DNA of 64,000 bases from positions 186,001 to 250,000 of the forward strand of contig NZ_FNEM01000002.1 in assembly GCF_900100175.1 (NCBI RefSeq). The letters run 5' to 3'. A model generated the notes under the pieces. It saw nothing but the letters and a program-made list of their open reading frames with translations. It was not told where the DNA came from and did no database searches. This document shows positions 37,052-46,150 of this stretch, piece after piece. The DNA is from Ferrimonas sediminum. GTDB taxonomy: Bacteria > Pseudomonadota > Gammaproteobacteria > Enterobacterales > Shewanellaceae. The first letter of the stretch is position 1. Each line of letters begins with the position of its first letter. The translations under genes were made by a program, and so were the position numbers.

Positions 37052-37723
37052 ATGTCTAACAAGGTTCCACACTCAAGGGATTACATCTTCAGTCCGGTGA
37101 TTCGTATCTGTCACTGGCTGAGGGCGCTGTCCATCGTGTTGCTGGTGATTTCCGGATTCTACATCTCCTGGCCCTTTTTGGTTCAGTACGGTGGCCCGGA
37201 CAATCTGATGCAGGGCTGGGTGCGCTTCGGCCACCTGATCGCCGGCTTCCTGCTGGTGGCCATCACCCTGGGCCGCGCCTACCTGTATTTCTTCAGTCGA
37301 AGTAATATTGAGCGGCGCTCCTTCCGTGATGTGATCAGTCCCAAAGCCTGGATTGAGAACCTGAAAGCCTATGGTTACATGGGCAACATGCACAAATCCG
37401 GCGTGTACGGACCGTTGCAATACATGACCTACCTGGCGTTAACCCTGGTGATTGTGGTGATGTGTGTAACAGGCCTGATTCTGCACGCCCATGTGTATCA
37501 CGAAGGACTCGGCGGTGCCTTTATGCCCGTGGCCGAAGCCCTGATACCGATGTTCGGTACTCTGGCCTTTGTCCGTGAGCTGCACCACTTCCTGACCTGG
37601 GTGTTCGTTATATTCATGCTGGTGCATGTCTATATGGCCGTATTCAGCGGTATCCGCTTCAAGCACAACTCTGTGGATTCCATTGTCTCCGGTTACGATT
37701 ACCACCCCATGAAGGACAAGTAA
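37052..37723 (+). CDS. hyaC: Hydrogenase b-type cytochrome subunit
   Basis: A 223-residue membrane protein with about four helices. RICHWLRALSIVLLVISGFY holds a conserved haem ligand His, as do GHLIAGFLL and the late VRELHHFLTWVFVIFMLVHV. It is the quinone-reducing cytochrome b that anchors HyaAB and takes electrons from the distal cluster. AAAGGAGGAGCT precedes the start, ten bases after hyaB. The C-terminus is short and cytoplasmic. Confidence 0.95.
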   Translation: MSNKVPHSRDYIFSPVIRICHWLRALSIVLLVISGFYISWPFLVQYGGPDNLMQGWVRFGHLIAGFLLVAITLGRAYLYFFSRSNIERRSFRDVISPKAWIENLKAYGYMGNMHKSGVYGPLQYMTYLALTLVIVVMCVTGLILHAHVYHEGLGGAFMPVAEALIPMFGTLAFVRELHHFLTWVFVIFMLVHVYMAVFSGIRFKHNSVDSIVSGYDYHPMKDK

Positions 37724-37726
37724 TTC

Positions 37727-38281
37727 ATGCCACAAAAGATCCTCTTACTGGGGATTGGCAATGTACTGTACGCCGATGAAGGCATCGGCGTACATTTTGC
37801 CAACTACATCCAGCACTGCTACACCTTTGAGGGGCAAGCCCAGCTCGAATTTATGGACGGCGGCACCCTGGCCAACGCCCTGATTCCTCTGATTGCTCCT
37901 TATGACCATCTGATTGTGGTCGATACCATCAACGCCGCCAGGGCCAACTACGGCGACGTGTTTTTCTTTGATTTTGACCAGGCCCCCGCCGAGGTGGACT
38001 GGCAAGGCAGCGCCCACGAAGTGGAGATGCTGCAAACCCTGAATATGATGGACATGGTCGGCGATCGCCCCAAGACCCATGTCCTGGGCGTGGTTCCCAC
38101 GGTTCTGGAGTCCATGAGCTTCGAGCTCACTCCCCAGGTCCAGGGTGCCGTTGCCACCATGGAAAAAGCGTTACTCGCCCACCTGCAACAGCTGGGCATT
38201 ACCGCCACCAAAGTCCGCGACGCGGACATTCAGGAGCTGGCCTACCAGTCCTGTGAAACCCAAGGGGAACCGCAGCCATGA
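37727..38281 (+). CDS. hyaD: Hydrogenase maturation endopeptidase
   Basis: A 184-residue protease with the family N-terminus LLGIGNVLYADEGIGVH, whose Glu/Asp bind nickel during recognition, then MDGGTLANALIPLI and DTINAARANYGD. It cleaves the C-terminal tail of HyaB once nickel is in place. It starts three bases after hyaC and its stop overlaps the next start as ATGA. Length is near the usual 160-195. Confidence 0.95.
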   Translation: MPQKILLLGIGNVLYADEGIGVHFANYIQHCYTFEGQAQLEFMDGGTLANALIPLIAPYDHLIVVDTINAARANYGDVFFFDFDQAPAEVDWQGSAHEVEMLQTLNMMDMVGDRPKTHVLGVVPTVLESMSFELTPQVQGAVATMEKALLAHLQQLGITATKVRDADIQELAYQSCETQGEPQP

Positions 38282-39960
38282 AGCTGAAATTTAACTTCCA
38301 TTGTGATCGACCCGTCCCCTACTACGCCCATCGCTGTAACCAACTGCTCTCCCACCCCCAGGTCATCGCCACCGGCCTAGAAGACAATGTCTACTTCTTC
38401 GAAGCCGAAGGAGATCAGGCCCAACTGTCCGCCCTGGCGGAACAGGTTGGCCAGGAGTGGGCCATGTCCTGCTGGCTGACCCACAGCGATCTGCACGCCG
38501 TCGAGACCCTCTCCGGCCACCAGCATGCCCTGGCCCATGGCCCGGTCAGCAACCCCTATTGCAGCCATTGCCGCGACCATCAGGACGCTTGCTCCCAGTG
38601 TGGCAGCGCCGCCGTCCCGGCCATGGACGATGCCACCCTGAGCCTGGCCATCGACGCCCTGCTGCAGGACGGACAGTGCACCCTGGAGACGGGTAACGGC
38701 CTGCGTCGCTTCTCTCTGCCGAGCCAGGCACCGGAGACGGTCAATCAACTGCTGTTCTGTCAGCCCCAGGCCCTCAACGAGGCGTTGCACATCTCCAACC
38801 AGGGAGTGAAACTGCTCAGCAGCCTGGAAAAGCCGATGCTGCAGTTGCTGCCTAAACCCGCCTTTGCCGAGGCCAACCGATTGGCCTCCAAGCTGCACCT
38901 TTGCCACCTGGCCGACGACCGCGTGACCCTGAAACTGGGCCAGCGACTGGCACAGCAAGGCATCGAGGTGGTCGCGGTAGAGCCCCTGGATCATCAGCCT
39001 CGCTTGGTGCTGACCTTCATCGAAGACAAGCCCGTGGCACTGAGCCACCGCCAGCTGCCCAGCCTGCTCCTGGACGGCAGCGAGCCGCTATGGGACGACG
39101 CCGCCATTGCCGGTTTCACCAGTCAGGTGAACGAGCAGCGCCTGTCGGTCAGCACCGGTGCCAATGTCCAGAGCATCAACGATCGCTGGGCCGCCGCCTG
39201 TGCCCTGCACAGCGCCCAGTTGCAGGCCCCCAAGGAACACACCATCGCGGTGCTGTACCTGAGCCGCAACCGCCCCTCCGGTCTGCTGTATCAGGACGAC
39301 AACGGCGACTATCAGTGGCTGGTAAAACTGGCCGAGCAGAGCATTGCCCCGGTCCAGATTCTTGACACCATCGCCCAGTGCCCAGACTCCGGTGACAAGT
39401 TGGTGGCCCGCTTCAAGGAGCGCTACCCTGAGCACGCCCAGGCCCTGGCCAGCCTGTCGCCGCAGCCGGCTTCCGGCAATCTGTCGCAGCTGTACGCCCA
39501 GGCGGCGTGGCTGCTGAATCTGGCCGACGCCAGCGACAGTGCCGAAGTGGCCGCACAGAAGTTTACCGCCCTGGCCCTGGGCCACGACGGCAAGAACAGC
39601 CCGCGCATCGACTTTAAGCTGCAACGTCAGGACGAGGTGCTGACCCTGCAGAGTCAGAAAGCGCTGCAGGCCTGCCTCAGCTACCGCATGGCCGACGAAA
39701 ACAGCGCCCAGGGTGTCTGCTACGGCCTGATCGACTCCTTCGCCGATTTCGTGGCCAACTGGGTCGAGCAGCTGGACGCCGACATCGGCATCGATCAGTT
39801 GGCGTTGGCGGGCGATGAGTTCGAGTCACCGGTATTGCTGGATCGCGTCTACCGTCGTCTTGGCAACAACTTCAACCTGTTGTTACCGCAACAGGCGGAC
39901 TTCGATGGCTCTAATCTGGCATTGGGCGGGGTGTTCCTCAAACGCAGGAATCGTGCATGA
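38278..39960 (+). CDS. HypF-related hydrogenase accessory protein
   Basis: A 560-residue soluble protein, coupled by ATGA overlaps to hyaD before it and hypF after it. Cys95-Cys98 and Cys105-Cys108 (YCSHCRDHQDACSQCGS) could bind zinc, like one finger of HypF. The C-terminal 120 residues recall the Kae1-like end of HypF (QGVCYGLIDSFADFVANWV, later GDEFESPVLLDRVYRR and LALGGVFLKR), but the acylphosphatase and YrdC parts are not seen. It looks like a diverged carbamoyl-transfer-domain protein specific to hya clusters of Shewanella-like bacteria. Its role is unknown; a maturation or scaffold role is inferred from position. Confidence 0.75.
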   Translation: MKLKFNFHCDRPVPYYAHRCNQLLSHPQVIATGLEDNVYFFEAEGDQAQLSALAEQVGQEWAMSCWLTHSDLHAVETLSGHQHALAHGPVSNPYCSHCRDHQDACSQCGSAAVPAMDDATLSLAIDALLQDGQCTLETGNGLRRFSLPSQAPETVNQLLFCQPQALNEALHISNQGVKLLSSLEKPMLQLLPKPAFAEANRLASKLHLCHLADDRVTLKLGQRLAQQGIEVVAVEPLDHQPRLVLTFIEDKPVALSHRQLPSLLLDGSEPLWDDAAIAGFTSQVNEQRLSVSTGANVQSINDRWAAACALHSAQLQAPKEHTIAVLYLSRNRPSGLLYQDDNGDYQWLVKLAEQSIAPVQILDTIAQCPDSGDKLVARFKERYPEHAQALASLSPQPASGNLSQLYAQAAWLLNLADASDSAEVAAQKFTALALGHDGKNSPRIDFKLQRQDEVLTLQSQKALQACLSYRMADENSAQGVCYGLIDSFADFVANWVEQLDADIGIDQLALAGDEFESPVLLDRVYRRLGNNFNLLLPQQADFDGSNLALGGVFLKRRNRA

Positions 39961-42242
39961 GTCTGATCCGTCGCCATTATCAGATCCTGGGGACGGTACA
40001 GGGGGTCGGTTTCCGGCCCTTTGTCTACCGCCACGCCACCGACAACGATCTGACCGGCAGCGTGCTCAACGACGCCAATGGCGTCAGCATCGAGGTGCAG
40101 GGCACAGAGGCCCAACTGGCGCCGTTTGACCATGCCATGCACCATCAACTTCCACCACTGGCCCGGGTCGATCACCTGCAGGTGACGACCCAGCCGGCGG
40201 TTGACGGTGAATCGGCGTTCATCATTCTGGAGAGCAGCGGCAAGGCCGACGCCCAGGTGGCCCTGGCCACCGACAAGGCCAGCTGCCCGGACTGTCTGGC
40301 CGACATCGCCGACCCCGACAGCCGCTACTACCGCTACCCGTTTACCAACTGCACCAACTGCGGTCCCCGCTACACCATCATTCGCGATCTGCCCTACGAT
40401 CGCCCCAACACCGCCATGGCCGGCTTCAAGATGTGCCCGGCCTGCGCCAAAGAGTACCAAGACCCCCTTAACCGTCGCTATCACGCCCAGCCGGTCAGCT
40501 GCCCCCACTGCGGGCCGCAACTGAGCTGGCGCCGGCCATCGGGACAGGGGCAAGCGGTGGAGTCACCGCTGCAACATACCGCCCGCCAGCTGCTGAAGGG
40601 CCAAATCATCGCCATCAAAGGCCTGGGGGGCTATCACCTGATGTGTGACGCCACCAACGCCGATGCCGTCGACACCCTCAGACGACGCAAACAGCGACCG
40701 GCAAAGCCGCTGGCGGTGATGGTCAGGGATCGCGCCAGTGCCGAACGCCTGGTGCAGGGTGACGCCGCCGAGTGGGACGCCCTGTGCTCCCTCGAACGCC
40801 CCATCACCCTGATGCGCACCACAGGTGCCACCGAACTGGCCGACGGCGTGGCCCCGGGCATCGACCGGTTAGGGCTGTTTCTGCCCTATACACCGATTCA
40901 TCAACTGCTGCTGGAGCAACTGGATCGGCCGCTGGTGGCCACCAGTGCCAACCTGTCCGGCGAGCCGGTAATCACCGAACTCAGCCAACTGGTGGACAAG
41001 CTTGGCCATGTGGTCGACGGCATCCTCGATCATGACCGTCCCATCCTCAACCCCTGCGACGACTCGGTGGTCCAGGTGGTCCGGGGCCGGCGCCAATGGT
41101 GGCGGCTGGCACGGGGCATCGCCCCGCAGACCGAACGCTTGCCCGAGGCCTGTGACCGCACCATTCTTGCGGTGGGCGCCCAACAGAAGAACCGGCTGGC
41201 GCTGGCCTTTGGCCAGCGCAGCATCGTCAGCCCCCACATCGGCGATCTGGACAACCTGGCCACCGAAGGTTACTTCGAACATACCCTGGCACAACTGCAA
41301 CGCATCTACGGTCTCAGCGTCGACCAGTTGGTGAGCGACCTGCACCAAGGCTACGGCAGCAGCCAGTGGGCCAGCAATTATGCCGAGCAGCAGCAGCTGC
41401 CACTGTTGCAGGTTCAGCATCATTACGCCCACGTGCTGGCGGTAATGGCGGAGCATCAGCACCGCGGTCCGGTACTGGGGTTTGCCTTTGACGGCACCGG
41501 CCTGGGCGACGACGGCCAGCTGTGGGGCGGCGAAGTACTGCTGGCAGACACTCAAGGCTATCAGCGCCTGCACCACGTCAAACCGTTTCGCCTCATTGGC
41601 GGCGAACAGGCGATCAAACACCCTGCCCGAGTGGCGTTGTCACTGCTGTTCCAGCATGCGGACCTGGAATGCATCCAGGCCAGCGGCTGGCCACAGCGCC
41701 TGGGCATCGACGCCACCACCCTGAGCAACCTGCATCTGATGTGGTCCAAGGGGATCAACTCCCCCTACAGCAGCTCCATGGGACGCCTGTTCGATGCCAT
41801 GGCCAGCTTCCTGCAGCTGTGTCAGCACACCGACTTCGACGGCCAGGCGGGCATGTTGCTCGAAGCCAGCGCCGATCCCCTGAAGCAGGCCAACCTGAGC
41901 CTGCCGTTGTCACTCAATGACCAGGGCCAGATCGACACCGCCGGTCTTATCCACTACCTGTTGCCCCGGGGCGATCAGCCCCTGGATACCGCCCACTGTG
42001 CCCGCGCCTTCATCGACGGCATCGCCGAGATGATGATCGCACTGATGGACCGTTACCCGCAGCACCCCATCGTGCTGTGCGGCGGCGTCATGCAGAACCG
42101 CTGCCTGCTGGAGCGGCTGCTGCAGCGCATGGGCCCGCACCAGGAGCGGTTGATGTGGCCCGAACGCACCCCGGTCAACGACAGTGGCATCGCCCAGGGG
42201 CAGTTGTGGTACGCCCTCAACCACCCAGGTTCCGGGGAGTAA
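39957..42242 (+). CDS. hypF: Carbamoyltransferase HypF
   Basis: A 761-residue enzyme making the thiocarbamate on HypE that becomes cyanide on the NiFe site. The acylphosphatase domain (1-90) has GTVQGVGFRPFVYR. Two C4 zinc fingers use Cys110/113/132/135 and Cys160/163/182/185. The YrdC-like domain (about 200-380) has KGLGGYHLMCDATN. The Kae1-like domain has FDGTGLGDDGQLWGGE, HHYAHVLAV and, at the end, VLCGGVMQNRCLLERL. All catalytic blocks are present, so this is the functional copy beside the diverged upstream gene. Overlaps that gene by four bases. Confidence 0.96.
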   Translation: MSLIRRHYQILGTVQGVGFRPFVYRHATDNDLTGSVLNDANGVSIEVQGTEAQLAPFDHAMHHQLPPLARVDHLQVTTQPAVDGESAFIILESSGKADAQVALATDKASCPDCLADIADPDSRYYRYPFTNCTNCGPRYTIIRDLPYDRPNTAMAGFKMCPACAKEYQDPLNRRYHAQPVSCPHCGPQLSWRRPSGQGQAVESPLQHTARQLLKGQIIAIKGLGGYHLMCDATNADAVDTLRRRKQRPAKPLAVMVRDRASAERLVQGDAAEWDALCSLERPITLMRTTGATELADGVAPGIDRLGLFLPYTPIHQLLLEQLDRPLVATSANLSGEPVITELSQLVDKLGHVVDGILDHDRPILNPCDDSVVQVVRGRRQWWRLARGIAPQTERLPEACDRTILAVGAQQKNRLALAFGQRSIVSPHIGDLDNLATEGYFEHTLAQLQRIYGLSVDQLVSDLHQGYGSSQWASNYAEQQQLPLLQVQHHYAHVLAVMAEHQHRGPVLGFAFDGTGLGDDGQLWGGEVLLADTQGYQRLHHVKPFRLIGGEQAIKHPARVALSLLFQHADLECIQASGWPQRLGIDATTLSNLHLMWSKGINSPYSSSMGRLFDAMASFLQLCQHTDFDGQAGMLLEASADPLKQANLSLPLSLNDQGQIDTAGLIHYLLPRGDQPLDTAHCARAFIDGIAEMMIALMDRYPQHPIVLCGGVMQNRCLLERLLQRMGPHQERLMWPERTPVNDSGIAQGQLWYALNHPGSGE

Positions 42243-42248
42243 CTACCG

Positions 42249-42887
42249 ATGGAAACCGGGTTGTTGATCCTGTTTTTCTACGGTGTACTGCACAGCTTTG
42301 GGCCGGATCACCTGGTGGTGATCGCCAACTTCTCCATCGGCAAGCAGAGCCGCCAGGCGTTCCTCAATGTGCTGATGTTCGCCTGTGGCCATGGCCTGAT
42401 GCTGTTTGTGTTTGCCCAATTGCTGGCGCTGTATCATCTGCCGCTGTGGCTCACCAACAGCGGCGAACTCATCGCCGCCAGCGCCATCTGCCTGATGGGC
42501 ATCTACCTGTTGTACATGTCGGTAACCGGCCAGATCCAGTTCCGCCGGCATGAACATCACGGCGAGCCCCATGTGCACATCTGGTTCGGCAAGGCCCACC
42601 AGCACAAGCGGACCGACGGCGCCTCGGCACTGGCACTGGGCGCCCTGATGGGCATAGGCGGTGTCCGCGGCATGCTGGTGACCCTGGGTATGGTCAATGG
42701 CGTTGCCATCGACCTGACCATGGTGGCGGCCTTCGTCGCCGGAGTGTTACTGTGTTTCAGCCTGTTCGGAGCCCTGGTGCTGCTGTTCAACCGGCGGGTG
42801 CTAACCCGCCATAAAAACGTCAATCGGGTGTTCTTTTGCACCGGCAGCCTGTCACTGGCCACCGGACTGTTGTTGATCGGCACCTGA
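42249..42887 (+). CDS. Nickel-permease-like membrane protein of the hydrogenase cluster
   Basis: A 212-residue protein with about six membrane helices. The first helix carries HSFGPDHL, the His-x4-Asp-His-type metal motif of NiCoT/RcnA/UreH-related transporters. A His-rich cytoplasmic loop lies in the middle (RRHEHHGEPHVHIWFGKAHQ). It starts six bases after hypF, and hypC follows after 111 bases. The position between hypF and hypC argues for nickel supply to hydrogenase assembly. The family call is from the motif only. A role in efflux or cytochrome assembly cannot be excluded. Confidence 0.75.
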   Translation: METGLLILFFYGVLHSFGPDHLVVIANFSIGKQSRQAFLNVLMFACGHGLMLFVFAQLLALYHLPLWLTNSGELIAASAICLMGIYLLYMSVTGQIQFRRHEHHGEPHVHIWFGKAHQHKRTDGASALALGALMGIGGVRGMLVTLGMVNGVAIDLTMVAAFVAGVLLCFSLFGALVLLFNRRVLTRHKNVNRVFFCTGSLSLATGLLLIGT

Positions 42888-42998
42888 TTCATACCAAATG
42901 TTGGCAGAAAAAAACCGGCGAACATGACGTACATCATGAAAGTCGCCAGCCTGTTGACGAATAATGTTCGAAATGTAAAAAAGGGACGTACTCAGACC

Positions 42999-43241
42999 AT
43001 GTGTTTATCCATTCCCTCTCAGATTGTGCAATTGCACCCTGAAGACACCACCGCGACCGTCGATACCATGGGCGTAACCCGCCGGGTCAGCACCCACCTG
43101 ATCAGCGAAGAGCTGGCCGTGGGCGACTATGTGCTCATCCACGTTGGCTTTGCCATGAATAAAATTGACGCCGCTGCCGCTCAGGAAAGCCTGGAACTGT
43201 ACAAGGAGATCGTCGAGAAGATGGAGGCCGAGCATGTCTGA
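42999..43241 (+). CDS. hypC: Hydrogenase assembly chaperone HypC
   Basis: An 80-residue chaperone starting MCLSIPSQIV. The N-terminal Cys2 binds the Fe(CN)2CO intermediate and HyaB. It also has the usual VGDYVLIHVGFAMNKID block. The ATG at 42999 gives the invariant MC start; an in-frame start 25 codons upstream would destroy it. It overlaps hypD by eight bases. E. coli HypC is about 90 residues. Confidence 0.96.
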   Translation: MCLSIPSQIVQLHPEDTTATVDTMGVTRRVSTHLISEELAVGDYVLIHVGFAMNKIDAAAAQESLELYKEIVEKMEAEHV

Positions 43242-44361
43242 GCTGGTCCTGTCCGATCTGTATCAGGGCTTTCGGGATCCGGAGACCATTAAGGCGCTGC
43301 TGAAACGCATCGCCGAACTGGCGCCGCAACTGGACGAGCCGCTGCGCATCATGGAAGTTTGTGGCGGCCATACCCACAGCATCATGAAGTACGGCATTCA
43401 CCAGTCCCTGCCCGACAACATCGAGTTTATTCACGGCCCCGGCTGCCCGGTGTGTGTGATGCCCAAAGAGCGCATCGACCAGGCCATCACCCTGGCCAAC
43501 CAGCCCAACGTGATTCTGACCACCCTGGGAGACATGATTCGGGTTCCGGGTTCCAACTCCAGCCTGGCCCAGGCCCGGGCCCAGGGCTGCGACGTACGCG
43601 CCCTGTACGACCCCATGGACGCGGTGCGACTGGCTCAGGAAAACCCCGACAAGATCGTGGTGTTCTTTGCCATCGGCTTTGAAACCACCTCTCCAATGAC
43701 CGCGGTGCTGGTGCAGCAGATTGAACAGCACAACCTCCACAACCTGCTGCTGCACGTCAACCACGTACTGGTACCGCCGGCAGTGCACGCCGTCATGGCC
43801 GATGGCCAGGCGAAAGTGAACGCCTTTATCGGCCCCTCCCACGTCAGCGTCATTACCGGTGCCAAGGTGTACCAACCCATCGTCGACGCCTACCAGACAC
43901 CGGTGGTGGTCTCCGGCTTCGAACCGGTGGACGTGCTCCAGAGTGTGTTGATGCTGCTGGAGCAGATGCTGGCCGGTGAAGCGCTGCTGGAGATTCAGTA
44001 CGATCGCGCCGTAACCCTGGAAGGCAACCACCATGCCCAGGCATTGATTGAACAGTACCTGACCCTGAGGCAGGAGTTCCGCTGGCGCGGGCTGGGCAAC
44101 ATCCCCTACTCCGCCCTGGAGCTGGCGCCGGCCTACCAGCACCTCAATGCCGAAAGTCATTTCGCCGACGTGCTGCCCACCGAGGAGATCAACGACCATA
44201 AAGCCTGCCAGTGTGGTGACATTCTCAAGGGCCTGGCCAAGCCCAGTGACTGCAAGGTGTTCGGCCGCGGCTGTACCCCGGAAACCCCGATGGGCAGCTG
44301 CATGGTCAGCTCAGAGGGCGCCTGTCACGCCCATTACAAGTACGCCGGAGTGATTCTATGA
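43234..44361 (+). CDS. hypD: Hydrogenase maturation protein HypD
   Basis: A 375-residue iron-sulfur protein that assembles the Fe(CN)2CO unit with HypC and HypE. Visible blocks are EVCGGHTHSIMKYG, HGPGCPVCVMPK, FAIGFETTSPMTA and the C-terminal [4Fe-4S] region (HKACQCGDILKG, DCKVFGRGCTPETPMGSC). ATG 43234 overlaps hypC by eight bases. The stop overlaps hypE as ATGA. Confidence 0.97.
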   Translation: MSELVLSDLYQGFRDPETIKALLKRIAELAPQLDEPLRIMEVCGGHTHSIMKYGIHQSLPDNIEFIHGPGCPVCVMPKERIDQAITLANQPNVILTTLGDMIRVPGSNSSLAQARAQGCDVRALYDPMDAVRLAQENPDKIVVFFAIGFETTSPMTAVLVQQIEQHNLHNLLLHVNHVLVPPAVHAVMADGQAKVNAFIGPSHVSVITGAKVYQPIVDAYQTPVVVSGFEPVDVLQSVLMLLEQMLAGEALLEIQYDRAVTLEGNHHAQALIEQYLTLRQEFRWRGLGNIPYSALELAPAYQHLNAESHFADVLPTEEINDHKACQCGDILKGLAKPSDCKVFGRGCTPETPMGSCMVSSEGACHAHYKYAGVIL

Positions 44362-45362
44362 CCCGCGACACCAAAAGACGCATTCAGCTCAGCCACGGTG
44401 GTGGTGGCGTCGAAATGAACCAGTTGATTCGCAAACTGTTCTTTAAATACTTCAGCAATGAAATCCTGATTCGGGACGAAGACGCGGCCCGGCTGGAGAT
44501 CAGCGGTCCGCTGGCCTTTACCACCGACAGCTTCACCGTGTCACCGCGCACCTTCAAAGGCGGGGACCTGGGTAAGATCGCCGTGGCCGGCACCGTCAAC
44601 GATCTGGCCATGGCTGGCGCCATTCCCCAGTACCTCAGCTGCGGCTTCATCATCGAAGAGGGACTGGCCTTCAGCGAGCTCGAGCAGCTGGTGCAGTCGA
44701 TGGCCGCCGAACTCGAGAAGAGCGGCGCCCTCATCGTCTGCGGCGATACCAAGGTGGTGCCCAAAGGCACCGCCGACGGCATCTTCATCAACACCTCCGG
44801 GGTCGGCCAGTGCATTGCCGCTCCGTCGTGGACCAAACTGGAGCCGGGCGACTGCGTGCTGGTATCCCGGGATGTCGGCCGCCATGGTGCCTGCATCCTC
44901 GCCAGCCGCGAAGGACTGGCACTGCAGGGAGACCTGGCCAGTGACTGTGCCACCCTGTGGCCCGATGTGAAGCGACTGCTGGACGCCGGCATCGACATCA
45001 AGGCGATGCGAGACGCCACCCGGGGCGGGTTGTCTGCCGTCCTCAACGAGTGGGCCGCCAGCCGTGAGCTGGGCATCGAGGTGCAGCAGCAGCAGGTGCC
45101 CATCGCCCAGGAGGTGCAGGGGCTGTGCGAACTGTTTGGTTTTGAGCCCATGGAGCTGGCCAACGAAGGCACCTTTGTCCTGGCGGTATCCGCGGATCAG
45201 GCCGAGCAGGCTCAGGCTCTGTTGCAGCAAAGCCAACCCAGCGCCGCCATCATCGGCACCGTGGTCGATGCCCACGTCGGCAAAGTGGTACTGACGACCC
45301 CCTGGGGTAGCCAGCGTTACCTGGAACTGCCCAAGGGCGAGTTGCTGCCGCGGATCTGCTGA
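44358..45362 (+). CDS. hypE: Hydrogenase maturation protein HypE
   Basis: A 334-residue AIR-synthase-like enzyme. It has LSHGGGGVEMNQLI near the start, ATP-binding VAGTVNDLAMAGAIP and MRDATRGGLSAVLNEW, and ends in PRIC. The C-terminal Cys receives the carbamoyl group from HypF and is dehydrated to thiocyanate. Last gene of the hya-hyp operon, followed by a terminator. hypA and hypB are absent here; hypB lies at the end of the window. Confidence 0.97.
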   Translation: MTRDTKRRIQLSHGGGGVEMNQLIRKLFFKYFSNEILIRDEDAARLEISGPLAFTTDSFTVSPRTFKGGDLGKIAVAGTVNDLAMAGAIPQYLSCGFIIEEGLAFSELEQLVQSMAAELEKSGALIVCGDTKVVPKGTADGIFINTSGVGQCIAAPSWTKLEPGDCVLVSRDVGRHGACILASREGLALQGDLASDCATLWPDVKRLLDAGIDIKAMRDATRGGLSAVLNEWAASRELGIEVQQQQVPIAQEVQGLCELFGFEPMELANEGTFVLAVSADQAEQAQALLQQSQPSAAIIGTVVDAHVGKVVLTTPWGSQRYLELPKGELLPRIC

Positions 45363-45381
45363 ACCGGTTTTGCAATCATCG

Positions 45382-45404
45382 AGGGCGCGTCGGCGCCCTT
45401 TTTT
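45382..45404 (+). terminator. Terminator of the hya-hyp operon
   Basis: AGGGCGC pairs with GCGCCCT around a four-base loop, followed by six T residues, 20 bases after the hypE stop. Confidence 0.9.
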
Positions 45405-45503
45405 GATCTCTCCTTACACCCCCATAGCGTGACCGACTCCCGATGACAGCTGGCCTCAGCCGCTGCTATAATCCCGTCTTAACACTCGTGAGGACGAATT
45501 TAG

Positions 45504-46097
45504 ATGAGCATTGAAAACACCCTGATGCAGCGTGGCGACTCCAAATGTGAGTTGTGTGGTACCAACGACCAGCTGAGCGTGTATGACGTCCCACCGGTAG
45601 ACAAGAGCAGCGAAGACAAGGCGGTGCTGACCTGCATCACCTGTAAAACCCAGTTAAATGACGCCGCCAGCGTGGATGTGAATCACTGGCGCTGCCTGAA
45701 TGATGCCATGTGGAGCCAGGTGCCTGCGGTACAGGTGGTGGCCTACCGCATGCTGCACCAACTGAACGCCCAGGGCGAAACCTGGTGCCAGGATCTGCTG
45801 GACATGATGTACATGGAAGAGGACACCAAGGCCTGGGCCGATCTGGGCCTGCCGGAAGAGGAAGATCCCGATGCCATCGTTCACCGTGACAGCAACGGTG
45901 ACGTCATCGTTGCCGGCGACACCGTTCACCTGATCAAAGATCTGGTGGTTAAAGGCGGCAACTTCACCGCCAAGCGCGGCACCCCGGTGCGCAACATCGG
46001 TGTGACCAACAACCCGCTGCACATCGAAGGACGGGTTAACGGCCAGCGCATCGTGATTCTGACCGAGTTTGTGAAGAAGTCCAAGCACGGCGAATAA
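45504..46097 (+). CDS. PhnA-domain zinc-ribbon protein
   Basis: A 197-residue cytoplasmic protein of the PhnA/YjdM type. An N-terminal zinc ribbon has SKCELCGTND and LTCITCKTQLND. The C-terminal PhnA domain has DSNGDVIVAGDTVHLIKDL, VKGGNFTAKRGTPVRNI and HIEGRVNGQRIVILTEFVKK. Despite the name, the family is not shown to act in phosphonate use. The extra middle helices make it longer than E. coli YjdM (about 111 residues), as in other marine gammaproteobacteria. Ribosome site GAGGACGAA; single gene. Confidence 0.88.
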   Translation: MSIENTLMQRGDSKCELCGTNDQLSVYDVPPVDKSSEDKAVLTCITCKTQLNDAASVDVNHWRCLNDAMWSQVPAVQVVAYRMLHQLNAQGETWCQDLLDMMYMEEDTKAWADLGLPEEEDPDAIVHRDSNGDVIVAGDTVHLIKDLVVKGGNFTAKRGTPVRNIGVTNNPLHIEGRVNGQRIVILTEFVKKSKHGE

Positions 46098-46112
46098 CGG
46101 CAGTGCCTGCAT

Positions 46113-46141
46113 AAAAAAACCGCCGTTCGGCGGTTTTTTTG
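46113..46141. terminator. Bidirectional terminator
   Basis: AACCGCC, GTTC loop and GGCGGTT, flanked by A and T runs on both sides. It serves the phnA-like gene and the convergent GNAT gene. Confidence 0.9.
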
Positions 46142-46150
46142 TTTTCAGGC

